64,000 nucleotides of DNA from Strongylocentrotus droebachiensis (taxonomy: Eukaryota; Echinodermata; Echinoidea; Camarodonta; Strongylocentrotidae): NCBI GenBank assembly GCA_035222895.1, contig JAVYIG010000630.1:434001-498000 (forward strand). Direction: 5' to 3'. The notes under the pieces are model-generated. The model was not told where the DNA came from and made no database searches. It saw only the letters and a list, made by a program, of their open reading frames with translations. The position numbers were made by a program, and so were the translations under genes. Shown piece after piece: positions 12,901 through 22,699 of the stretch; position 1 is the stretch's first letter, and each line of letters opens with the position of its first letter.

Positions 12901-15900
12901 TTTCTCTCCTTGCTGCAACCTCTTCACTCCCTCATCAGTCTTTCAAGGCCACCTCATCTGAAGTGGAACCCAGTCAAATCCAAGGCTGCGTTACCAATGC
13001 CTTCTCTCCAGTAATGATGATGTCAAATATGCCAACATCACATCCACCCTTTCCTCCTCATCCAACAACCTTACCAGACTGCAATGTTTCCTCTCCATGA
13101 ATGATGTCACATTTGGCAACCCCACCCCATCAGCTGCTCTTGCTCCATCTATTACCCCCCCCCCCCCCTCTCCAGCTCTCCTCCATCTCATAACCACCCC
13201 CCCCCCCCCCCCTCCTCTAGAGAGGCAAACTCACCTGGGATGAGACCAAGGAGAATTTCCGGCTGACCAAACGATGCCTTCTCTCCTGCATAGATGATAT
13301 CACACATCATGGCAACCTCACATCCTCCTCCAAGCTAATTCAAAATAAGAAAAAGAAAGAAAACGTATTAAATGGGATGCACAGTGCAATACTTTACTTA
13401 TGAAAACCTTCAAAATAAACTGAATAGTTTTCAAATCTGATCAACTGAATTGCAACAATTTTCAGAATTATTTAAACATATTTGTGGCTCACTGGGTGTA
13501 AGCCACAAATATGTTTAAATAATTGAAATTTCTCCCAGGAAGCATTACATTTATAACATATTTCAGGATGTTTACCTTTTAGCATGACCTGCTAAATAAA
13601 ATTCAGTAGAAAACATACAATAATAATGATAAAAGCTCACATTTATAATGCGCCTAATACTTTGTTTCTAGGCGCAGTACATATTACCCCGGTCATCGAA
13701 TTCAGGCTTACCCACACACAATGTATGCACATTCTCCACTCCCTTGGGAGCATTCCGGCCAGTCGCCATTTTACAAGCGTCACTTGCTCATCCAACCACT
13801 TTAACTTTCACATCCTATAGTGCAATGTTTTACTCATGAAATTCTTCAAAATAAACTGAATATTTTTCAAATCTGATCAATCTAATCTGATCAACTGATT
13901 TGCAACAATTTTCAGAATGTTTACCTTTCAGCATGACCTGCTAAATAAAAATTCAGTAGAAAATGTCTGAATAATCAGAAAAGATATTGCAATCAAGCTA
14001 GCTGTCCACAATGTGTACCATGCAACATAATTACATGATTTCATGAATGTCGTTTCCTGGAAGACTTAGTTAGCTTGCTTAAATTTACTGATGTGAACAA
14101 CTAGTGAATGGCCAGTTTATCTTATAATGCATTTCCATTACCTAAGTTTTTCTTGGTCAACAGACCTTTTATCGATCCTACAGTACTCCGGCTAATTAAA
14201 GATAAGGTCGAGTTCTGGTCATGCAATTGCATTGTGAAAGAAATGGTGTGGAATCGATCAGAAATGGTTGATCATCTAGCATATAAATATTGGTGTGTAC
14301 TGCAAAGTTCTGGAATCATCAAAATGATAAGAAATTTGGTCCAGTCTTGGTAAAGTTACAAGCACTGTACACAGAAAGATGGGGCTACACAAACATGTGG
14401 CATAAAAATCCGTCCAGAGGTTTATATTGTTACATGCCATATTTAGAATGTGAAAGCATTTGAAGAGCCATGCTTTTCAGGGAACATTTTTCATCAGTTG
14501 TTCTTCCGCACTTGCATAATAACAATGATAACCGCTCACAAATTTGTTTTCACCTCTTCCCAGAACTCAACCTTCTCTTTAAAGGTAGGCGTTACTACTG
14601 CAGCTAGAAGGGATTAGACCACACAGAGAGCCATCGAGGTCACTGTGACAGGTGGCTATCTCATTAACTCAGCTTTCATTTAACATAAGAAAAAGAGGAT
14701 CATGGGGGACCAACAGGCACCGATTGGGGAAGTTTTCTATATAGAGGGAGCAAGTAGCTACAAGTATGGCAGTGTGCCTTTAAGTGTTTGCAAAAACTCC
14801 ATCTTAGTCAGCAAGCTTTTGAACATTTACTATATCACCCAACAACATGAACTCAAGGTTGGACTTACAGCAAAGCCATTGACGGCTGCAATGGTGGGTT
14901 TCTTGGATTTTGAAAGTCTGCTCCAAGATTCTAAGAAGTTTGCACCGAGCGTCTCCTGAAACGTCTTAGATGACATCTCCTTGATATCAGCTCCAGCTGG
15001 AGTAACAAACATAGGAAAGAATAGGTGGAACGTTACAATGCATTTATCAATCATTTTTTTAACATTTATCAATGCATGTATACCTCAATGATATAAAATA
15101 AAAGATTTTTGATGTTAAGAAATATTGTTGATTTTTCTAGAGATGCTCAGTATGAAGGAAAAAAAGGTTGTTATCAACAGAACATCTTGAGATATTTTTT
15201 TGCTCCTTTGTGAACACTTTGCTACAAAAAGATGGAGAAAGAAATTAAAATTTTGTTTCACTTCCATAATCCCTTGAAATTTAGGTGTAATTAAATAGAT
15301 GTTTTATGGAGACAAAATGGACATCTGTTATCTAAAAAATCTTATCACAAACATTTACGGATGAAATTATATGAATAACCAATAACCAGGGCATGGCAAA
15401 TTGTTATTTCATATCAAGACTCCCTGTCGAAATCTAGACATTTATATAAGATTCTAAAGTTTATCCCTTTGCAAGGGTACAATGTTTGTTTTTTATCAAG
15501 AGAGCTCTTTTAGAATTTACTTTAAAAATTGTGGAATATCATCACTGCATGTCTAATGTTTGTTAGTATGCTCTTTTAATCTTCATAATTCATAATTCTT
15601 TTTTGCAAATCTTTTCCACTCTCTGTCATTTTTTGTTTTGGCTACTTCTTTTTTTAAAAACCTGACCCTTGCATTACACCGGTAGGATCACTCACCTGCA
15701 AATGCTTTCTCACTCCCCGTCACCACAATGGCACCTACATTTTTGTCAGCCTCAAAATCATCCAAAGCTAGTGCCACTTCTTTCATCAGATCATCTTTGA
15801 GAGCGTTCAGTGCCTTGGGTCGGTTCAACTTGATCAAACCAACATTCTTCTTCTCACCGACATGGTCGACGATGATGTTCTCATAGGCTCCTGTATCAGA

Positions 15901-16868
15901 GACAATACCTTTCAAATTAGGCATCGTTTGAACCGAGTTTACACCGACTCTAGTCACACGGAACAGATTGACACCACTTACAATACAATCTACGCGCTGG
16001 CAATGCAAACGACGGATTCCACGTAATAACATACCCGCAGTTGACCGTCTACTTTTACAAGTTGTCTGTCTTCCCAAGGAAAGTCTCTGTGCTGTGTAAG
16101 TGAGCAAGCATCATCGCGGAATCCATTTTTTGCATTGCCAACTCGCGGATCGGTACAACTATAAGGATCATCCGCAAAAATGCGGATGGGGCGTGATTTG
16201 TCCGCGTTCCCCTATTCGTTTATGCGGACGATCCTTATTCTCGGACCAGCGCCCCTACTGAATGAGTAAATTAATTTGATCAAGATCTAGATTGACCTAT
16301 TTTCATACTTAGAGTAGTAACTTAGAGTCTAGACTCTATTCCCGAACACACGGAGACACAAACTTAAAATTATATAAATGTAGATCTAGGCCTAAACCAT
16401 AGATCTAGTAGATTTCTAGGTCTAGTCTACATGTAGGCCTACGTAGACTAGATCTATAACTAGACCCTAGATCTATATCATTGACACTGTCATTGAGTTG
16501 ACTCAGTTGACATTGTCATTGAGCTGACTCAGTTGACACTGTCATTGAGCTGACTCAGTTGACATATTGAGCTGACTCAGTTGAGACTACATTAGAGTTC
16601 CATGCATGATTCTATGACACGTGGAACAGGAGTTTAGCACACCCATATTTACACAACTGCTTAGCCGACCGACCAGGCAGAGGTATCAAGTCGTAACCGC
16701 TGCCGCTGTCGCTGAACAGCCGAGCCGTGATTGCATGAACTTAAAAATTCGGGTTATTTTACCTGTTGCAAGACATCTTGTAACAGAAGGAGCTAATAGA
16801 GAGCTTCTGGCGCTGGATACCAGGAAAGCCCGGCTTGCAGAGGTGAAAACTTGACGAAGAGCAGACAT
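9935..16868 (-). CDS. ECHS1: Enoyl-CoA hydratase, short chain, mitochondrial
   Basis: Complete gene of seven exons, in transcript order: 16868-16763, 15890-15696, 14996-14869, 13334-13235, 12605-12501, 11996-11809, 10000-9935 (TGA at 9937-9935). The 888 coding bases give 295 aa, against about 290 in mammals, and all phases join. It hydrates 2-trans-enoyl-CoA to L-3-hydroxyacyl-CoA in matrix beta-oxidation and valine breakdown, as a crotonase-fold hexamer. Residues 1-35 are rich in Arg, Ser and Ala without acids, as expected for a transit peptide. The two catalytic glutamates are E149 in [11 protein letters not shown] and E169 in [15 protein letters not shown]; oxyanion-hole residues map to A103 (AAGADIKEM) and G146. 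The C-terminus KRPADFKDN is family-typical. The start is the only ATG giving a transit peptide joined to exon 2. Introns hold several transposons and decayed exon 4 copies. Confidence 0.97.
10522..11356. mobile_element. Non-autonomous DNA transposon in ECHS1 intron 6
   Basis: Terminal inverted repeats CATACCTGCCAACC and GGTTGGCAGGTATG, flanked by GAAAGG on both sides (a 6-bp duplication as read). The 835-bp interior has a G-run near 10622 and no transposase frame. Related ends (AGCTGCCAACC and GGTAGGCAAGTATGG) border a smaller piece near 27569-27740. Confidence 0.75.
12993..13130 (-). pseudogene. Decayed duplicate(s) of ECHS1 exon 4 in intron 4
   Basis: On the minus strand 13046-12993 reads like exon 4: GGATGTGATGTTGGC..., then ...GGAGAGAAGGCATT, translating to a recognisable but diverged [16 protein letters not shown] (compare [17 protein letters not shown]). 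It has no usable splice sites. A weaker second trace lies at 13130-13080 (GTGACATCATTCATGGAGAGG). Both sit just downstream of the real exon at 13334-13235. Confidence 0.55.
13626..13815 (-). mobile_element. Partial tRNA-derived SINE (3' part), minus strand
   Basis: Contains ATTACCCCGGTCATCGAATT, ACACACAATGTATGCACATT and GGGAGCATTCCGGCCAGT. These match the complement of the fuller SINE at 23661-24545 and the copy at 61125-61310. The tRNA-like head is missing. Confidence 0.8.
14200..14578 (+). mobile_element. TTAA-flanked MITE, family A
   Basis: Bounded by TTAA at 14196-14199 and 14579-14582. Terminal inverted repeats are AGATAAGGTCGAGTTCTGG and, from the other end, AGAGAAGGTTGAGTTCTGG. The 379-bp body closely matches 34120-34503 and has no transposase. 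It shares its right TTAA with the next element. Confidence 0.85.
14583..14778 (+). mobile_element. TTAA-flanked MITE, family B
   Basis: 196 bp between TTAA at 14579-14582 and 14779-14782; the copy at 56845-57040 has the same length on the opposite strand. The ends read AGGTAGGCGTTACTACTG and, inverted, AGGCACACTGCCATACTT. It begins exactly where the family A element ends. Confidence 0.85.
16480..16585. repeat. 26-bp tandem repeat carrying four TGACTCA motifs
   Basis: Units of roughly TTGACACTGTCATTGAGCTG then ACTCAG repeat in ECHS1 intron 1. TGACTCA, the AP-1 consensus, occurs at 16499, 16525, 16551 and 16573. A fifth lies at 16882, just upstream of the ECHS1 start codon. Regulatory function is only inferred. 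Confidence 0.8.
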
Positions 16869-17127
16869 GATTTCGTAAAGTTGACTCAGCTCAGCTCAGC
16901 TAGTGTCGATGTCGGAGTTGCACTTTTCAGGGGGTCAAATAGCAAATGCAGTGGGTGGACCCCGGAAGTGCAACCTTTCATTCGCGTACGTACGGCCGGG
17001 GATAGTTCGGATATCTTTTCCGATGTAAGATGAACAGTGATTTTCTCTTTCCCGGTCCCGTGCGTGCAAGTTTTCAAGACTTTGCCAATCCTCTGGCTCT
17101 GTTGTTGATGTCCTAATCTTGAGCTCA

Positions 17128-17334
17128 GGGCCCTGTATTACAAAGAGCTGCGATTGATCTAAATCAATCGCAAGTTTGCAATATCCTATATCTTATGTAC
17201 ATAGTTGCGATTGATATCAATTGCATATCAATCGCAAATAAGTTACGATTGATATTGTAAACTTGTGACAAATACAAGTAGGGAATAAATCTAATTTAAA
17301 CTCTTACAATATCAACTCTTTGTAAGACAGGGCC
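17128..17334. mobile_element. Foldback element with GGGCCCTGT...ACAAAGAG ends
   Basis: The left end GGGCCCTGTATTACAAAGAG is inverted at the right as CTCTTTGTAAGACAGGGCC. The interior is itself palindromic around GCGATTGAT/ATCAATCGC. Related copies lie at 49566-49730 and, partial, at 8821-8931 and 26999-27503. Confidence 0.8.
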
Positions 17335-17484
17335 AAGGGTGTCGATTTGTATCCGTGGTTGGGGGGATGATAGGTGCCCAAATATTTTCGGCAATGGATC
17401 AAAGCAACCAAAGTGGTAGAAGCGTGTGGCAAGTTGCACCCTCCCAAGCGCGTAGCCAGGATTTAATTTTAGGGGGGCGGTAGT

Positions 17485-18290
17485 GAGCACGCGAAGCGCG
17501 GTTCCTAGGGGGTTGGGTGCAGGGAGGGGGAGTCCCCCTCCCCCCTCCCACCGCGCAAAGCGCGGAAGCTTTGACGTTTCACTAAATTATTAGAGAAAGA
17601 AGACGATTCGTTGGACCATTCTCGACTCTTAATCCTTGTTTGAATCAAGTTCCCCTTCCCCCGCGCGTAGCGCGGCAGCTCTGACGTTTCATTAGATTAT
17701 TAAAGAAAGAAGACGATTCGATGTACCATTCTCGACTCTTAATCATTAATGTTTGAATCAAGTTCCCCTACCCCCGCCCGCGCGTAGCGAGGAAGCTCTG
17801 ACGTTTCATTAGATTATTAAAGAAAGAAGACGATTCTATGTACCATTCTCGACTCTTAATCCTTGTCTGAATTCATTTTTGCCCATTATTGCGCGAAGCG
17901 CGGAAGCTTTCACATTTTATTACATTATTAGAGAAAGAAGACGATTTGTTGTATCGTATCCTTCATGAATTCAGTTTCCCCCCTACCGCGCGAAGCGCGG
18001 AAGCTTTAATGTTTCAATAAATGATTACTCTTGATCCTTGTCTGTATTCATTTTCGCCCATTTCGCGCGTAGCGCGGAAGCTTTCACGTTTCATTAAATT
18101 ATTAGTAAAAGAAGACGATTAGTTGTATCGTGTACTTTGACGTTTCATTTGATTATTACTCTTAATCCACGTCTGAATTCAGTTGCCCCCCTAACAGCTT
18201 TGCCCTGTTCGCTAAATTATTAGAGAAAGAAGACGATTCGTTGTACTGTTCTCTATATTAATCCTTGTCTGAATTCAGTTTCCCCACTGA
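17485..18290. repeat. Tandem array of about 110-bp units with a palindromic CGCG-AAGCGCGG core
   Basis: Cores GCGCAAAGCGCGG, GCGCGTAGCGCGG or GCGCGAAGCGCGG recur near 17489, 17553, 17662, 17780, 17891, 17987 and 18064. Each is followed by AAGCT, TTTCATTA.ATTATTA and GAAAGAAGACGATT. Units shrink and lose the core toward 18290. No open frame crosses them. Confidence 0.85.
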
Positions 18291-18332
18291 AAATAAGTTG
18301 TGTCACAAATAAGTTGTTACATAATAATCTTT

Positions 18333-18453
18333 CAGTATAGGTTTGCGGTTGCACCATGTGTGTGAGAGAGAGAGAGGTTTGAGGAGTCCTGAAAAGGACT
18401 CTGACTCTGACTCTGACTCTCTCTCACACATGGTGCAACCGCAAACCTACTGT
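18333..18453. repeat. Foldback hairpin with GA-repeat stem
   Basis: The left arm GGTTTGCGGTTGCACCATGT is matched by the right arm ACATGGTGCAACCGCAAACC. GAGAGA and CTCTCT tracts lie inside, with a loop around GGAGTCCTGAAAAGGACTC that is also self-complementary. Confidence 0.85.
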
Positions 18454-19359
18454 ATATCTACATCACCATGCAAGCCGACACTTACAAGCAGCATCTAATA
18501 ATCTTTCTCCAAAAATGAAAAATGTTTTAGGAAATATCAGGAAATAAAATGAGTGAAAAAAATAAAAATAAAGATACAATGACGTGAATTTTAAAAAGGG
18601 TGAACGGAAAATACATAACAACTAGTGAACTATTTTATAAGTTATACTAATGTCCGAAAATCTTTCTCCTTGTCTCCGATCTCATCACGAAATCGTCACA
18701 GAGTTCATCTATGTTTACACTGTCCAGGATTGTCTGATGTGCATTGCAGATTGCTACTTTTGTGCTTCGCGCTTAACATTTAGCTCGTTGCTTTTGATGC
18801 TGCGTCTTTGCATTTGGCGCACTGCATTTCTATGAAGTTTGATGCTGTTGATTGAACAAATTGAATAAATTCATCAATTCCTGATGAAGCCGTATGAGCG
18901 AGAATTCAATTTATTCTTGTCTCATATACGGTTGTCTTATTTACTTCGTATATATGTATGTATTATGAAAATGAGATAGCAAAATGTGTATATTGATGGT
19001 CATCTTGCGAGTAATAACCATTAACTACTCTCATCGGACTCTCATCATTATTTTTTCTCTTCATTTTTTAAAAAAATGTTATGGTGAATTATTGGGGGGG
19101 GGGGTGATTGTACAGGCCACCCCCCCCCCCCACCTGAGATATATCCCCCCCCCCCGGGATCGACACCCATGGACAGGGCCCTGGTAAGGGAATCGTTTGA
19201 AAGAAAATGTCTATGATTTATTCTGGATTGTTTATCAAGCAGTAGATTGACCGTTTAAACCAGTGAAATAAAAACACACAACAGCTTTAAGGGCATCATC
19301 TTCGATAAAAACCCAAAACCACAACTCCCATTTGCACATTATTGTTCTCCTATTTCGTT
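18454..19359. other. Intergenic DNA with G- and C-runs, no gene
   Basis: AT-rich with homopolymer G/C runs near 19093-19155 and no exon-like frame. It lies between divergent ECHS1 and WDR45B. Confidence 0.55.
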
Positions 19360-19492
19360 TGAAGTTATTGTTTAAACTGAACATTCTCTCTTAGTATGTA
19401 TATATACTTGTATGTTTATTTGATTTTGCTGCGGCTGTGTTTTTTATGAAAATGAAATAAACGAACTGAACTGAACTGAACACGTGTTAGGC
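19360..19492 (+). mobile_element. LINE 3' end with GAACT tail
   Basis: Ends GAAATAAACGAACTGAACTG with repeated GAACT units, the form of a CR1/L2-type LINE 3' terminus. No coding part is left. Confidence 0.45.
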
Positions 19493-19514
19493 ACAAAGTC
19501 ATGGTATCGGTCCG

Positions 19515-19680
19515 TCAACCCCCCCCCCCCCCCCCCTGCTGAGCGAAAAATCGGTCGGCGCGATTTTTAAAAGTAGGGGGGGGGGAATTAAAAAAAAAAA
19601 AAATCACAACAAAATTTTGAGGGGGGGGGGGGGGGTTCGACCACCAACCCCCCCCCCCCCCCCTGCGCACGCGCCTGCCC
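19515..19680 (-). mobile_element. Relic of the G-tract hAT-like family F
   Basis: CTGAGCGAAAAATCGGTCGG and GCGCGATTTT, between long C and G runs, match the complement of the 54396-54694 element's interior (TCGTGCCGACCGAAAAGTCG). Termini are not clear. Confidence 0.5.
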
Positions 19681-20146
19681 CGGAAGCGTAAAATCAGTAA
19701 TTCATCATATTTTGTAAAGTCATTAACATGCAGAAAGTGTTAACACCAAGAAGCGAAGGTGGTCTTGTGGATTTTCCTCGCTCGCAAACAATTTTGGTAG
19801 ACAATCCCCGAGACAATCAAACCCAAATGCAAAGCATGATGCTTAAAGCAATATCTTGTATGGTGTATAAAGTGAAACAAATATTAACATCATCCCTGAT
19901 AATAATTGTAATCACAATGTAGGGGTATATACCAATGTTTAAACAATTGTTTATTTTCGCTTTGAGATTTCCCTCTGTGGACTGTGGGTGCCCTTTTTTC
20001 CAGAAAGTGCCCCTTTTTCATGGTACCCCCTACTTTGGAAGTCGCTCGGCCGCCCATGAAAGTAATGCTTGTATTCCATAGTTTGATTAAACGAAGTCGT
20101 TTTCACTAGCTGCCTGCTGTAGCAACAAACATAATTGATACAAAAT

Positions 20147-20234
20147 TTAACTCCGTTTCGTTGACGATCAGCCATGCATGAAGTCTTCCGTCATTATTTG
20201 TGTGCATGACTGATCGTCAACGAAACGGAGTTAA
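20147..20234. repeat. Perfect-arm hairpin (32-bp arms, 24-nt loop)
   Basis: 20147-20178 and 20203-20234 are reverse complements with one mismatch; the arm includes TTAACTCCGTTTCGTTGACG. It is followed by GGGGGCGGAGCCCCC, another short palindrome. Confidence 0.9.
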
Positions 20235-21469
20235 GCATTTTCTGGGCTCCAGGGGGCGGAGCCCCCATAAGCTCAGGGGTTTTAGGCATTACATTACCCC
20301 TCACATTAGCATCCAGGGGTCCGCCTTAGGGCCCTAGATGGGGTCAAGGGGGGCAGAGCCACCGGAATATCAGGAGTTTTAGGCATTTAATAACGGTCAG
20401 ATGAGCATTTTTTTGATACCTTATTTGTGACACTGGCAGGTCACTTTAATGGTGGTGTTTAATTAACCTGACTGCTATGAAAGCATACATTCTTGTAAGT
20501 AAGCAACCAGACGTTCGACGGCTTTACTTCCTCTCCTCTCCTTACCTGGTAATGAGGATTAATTACCAAAGGGCACTAGCGCATCGACTTGGTTTTGAAC
20601 CAATACCACATTTGATCTTCGATCTACACCTTGTTGGACGGAATAATCATTTTATCTGACCTTCCCTATCTGTCTTGTTGTTCTTGTTTTCTTCGTCTTT
20701 TTCCTTTCCCTTCCTTCTCTGATTTTTGGCAGAAGCAGAGAGGAGGAGGGGGAGGGGGGGGGGGGTTAAAAGGCAATGTGGCCTTTTGGACCCCACAATA
20801 CTCAATATCTCCCTTCTTTTCTTTTCTTCTTCATCTTTTTTTCTTCTCCCCTTTATCTCCTAGTTTCCTTTTTTCTTTCTATTTCCTTCCTTCTCTTTTA
20901 TTTTGTTGATGGGGAGGGGGGGGGGGCAGGCCTTTTCGGCTCCCCGATCTCCTTCTTTTCCTCCCTTTTCTTTTCATCTTCTTACTTTTCCTTTCTCTCC
21001 TCTTTCCCTTCCCCCTTTGTTCCCCTCTCTCTCTCTCTTTTGATTTTGCGGGGGGGGGGGGGGAGGCCCGCTCGCCCCCTGGATCCGCGCCTGTTACCAG
21101 CTTTGAATAATGAAGGGGATCAATTAAATGGCACATTAGACACTTCAAATTCACTCCAGGATCACTAGGCCTTTCTCCATCGCATAATGATCCCAATCAT
21201 TATGTTGTTTGGGCTGGTTTGTAAGCCATAATGATTATTTGTTTGAATTGAAGGTAACTCTACTTTAGGCCTATAAAAAGAAAAACAATCCAAGATTAAC
21301 TGTTAAAATAATAATAATGATAATAATAATGATATAAATAATAGTAACAATAATTATAATAGTAATAATAACAACAACAATGATAATAATGTCTCGATTC
21401 GGTGTCAGCTTGAGTTTGTCCATATTAGATCGCCCTCCCATGGGTGGGTTGATTTTTGCTCATATGATA
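20235..21469. other. Low-complexity intergenic DNA: C/T tracts, G runs and an AAT stretch
   Basis: CT-rich strands and G runs at about 20750, 20920 and 21050. CTGGATCCGCGCCTG at 21079-21093 is a terminus of the G-tract hAT-like family. Interrupted AAT/AAC triplets occupy 21308-21390. Open frames here follow from base skew. Confidence 0.6.
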
Positions 21470-21845
21470 CTTTTTTTTCACACACACGGTGAGTTTGTTA
21501 GCTCACCCGGTGTGATGGGGATGTGCGTATATCTTCAGGTATACTTGTAGTCATCCATGCTGTGGTCGATGCATCGTTGGGTAGTTGTTCTCTGAGAGTA
21601 TTTTGTAAATAGTTTTATATATTCCATATTTGTTGTTGTATTCATGAATCAGTTATCTTTGTCACATCATATGAGGGGGCCTTAACTTAACAAGCTGTGC
21701 TTCAACCAAGGTCTCCTCGTCTTTCTCTATTCTACATTGTACTGCTATGATTATACTCTATTATATTTTGTCACATGTGTTTTCTGGAATTCAAATAAAC
21801 TTGATACTACTTGATACTTAATAATAATGATAATAATAATAAGAG
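21470..21845 (+). mobile_element. LINE 3' untranslated end
   Basis: Non-coding sequence ending GGAATTCAAATAAACTTGAT, then ACTACTTGATACTTAATAAT triplets. This is a typical CR1/L2-like 3' end with a simple tail. Confidence 0.5.
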
Positions 21846-22054
21846 GAATAAATAAAAAGAGGGGTTGTAAACTATCAATTTTTAAATTAAGACTGTTTTT
21901 ATGATTCTTACAATATGGTATGACAATACAAGAGCCCTTGTTTCATGCCAAATACCGATCGACCCACTCCCTTATGCTGATAGCCAGTGGGGATCGAGAG
22001 GGTCAGTGAGATTCCCGATAGTTCTTTGTAAAAAAAATGTAGGGGAATACTCGG

Positions 22055-22095
22055 TTGAGATAGAGAGAGAGAGAGAGAGGGGGGAGGGAGGGAGG

Positions 22096-22139
<44 letters not shown>

Positions 22140-22150
22140 GAGAGAGAGAT
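22055..22150. repeat. GA microsatellite
   Basis: Near-pure GA dinucleotides interrupted by GGGAGGGAGG, about 550 bp upstream of the WDR45B start codon. Confidence 0.9.
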
Positions 22151-22699
22151 TGGTAGAGGAGGGGGCGTTTCATCGAAACTTCAGGGTCAGGGGGCGTGGT
22201 CGTTCATAGTTTATTGAGCTCAGCACTGACAGTTGCTATGATGGTAAACCGTCCTCTCCGTTTGGACTGTCGTTTCTTTTCATCTGATTTCGTGTCTTTT
22301 GACCTCAGCTTTTCATGATATCCTCCCGAAAATAATGCTTCCAGAGAAAGATGTTGCCAAATATAAATAAATAAGCCTGTCGGAACTTTTTCCCCCTCAT
22401 TTTTCTTCATAAATTTATATCCGACCTATCTTTTACCTTTGCCGGATGTCCAACATTGCAATAGCGAGTGCACGGTACTATACGCGTACGTATACGCGGT
22501 GTGTAGAATAGTGCAGTGGTCTAGATTCTGTTAGATCTATTGAAAGTTAAAATCTAATTTAGATGATTAACACTCATTGTCTTAGATTTTCTTCGACGGA
22601 GATAGACCTTTACATTCCTATTTCTCCATGAGAGTTCTGTGAACATTTGGACCAGTCAGCACAATCAAGTGAGACATTTAGACGGCATCAGAGTCGACC

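Noticed and set aside
15891..16107. N-terminal extension of ECHS1 exon 2 with its own ATG
   Set aside because: A CAG acceptor at 15891-15892 (minus strand) joins in phase to the transit-peptide exon at 16868-16763; the upstream part matches nothing in the family.
17485..18290. CRISPR-like array of repeats and spacers
   Set aside because: Animal DNA; units are diverged tandem repeats of varying length whose spacers also repeat, with no cas genes.
20631..21196. Phe/Ser- and Arg/Lys-rich frames
   Set aside because: Caused by CT/GA skew and G-runs in low-complexity DNA.
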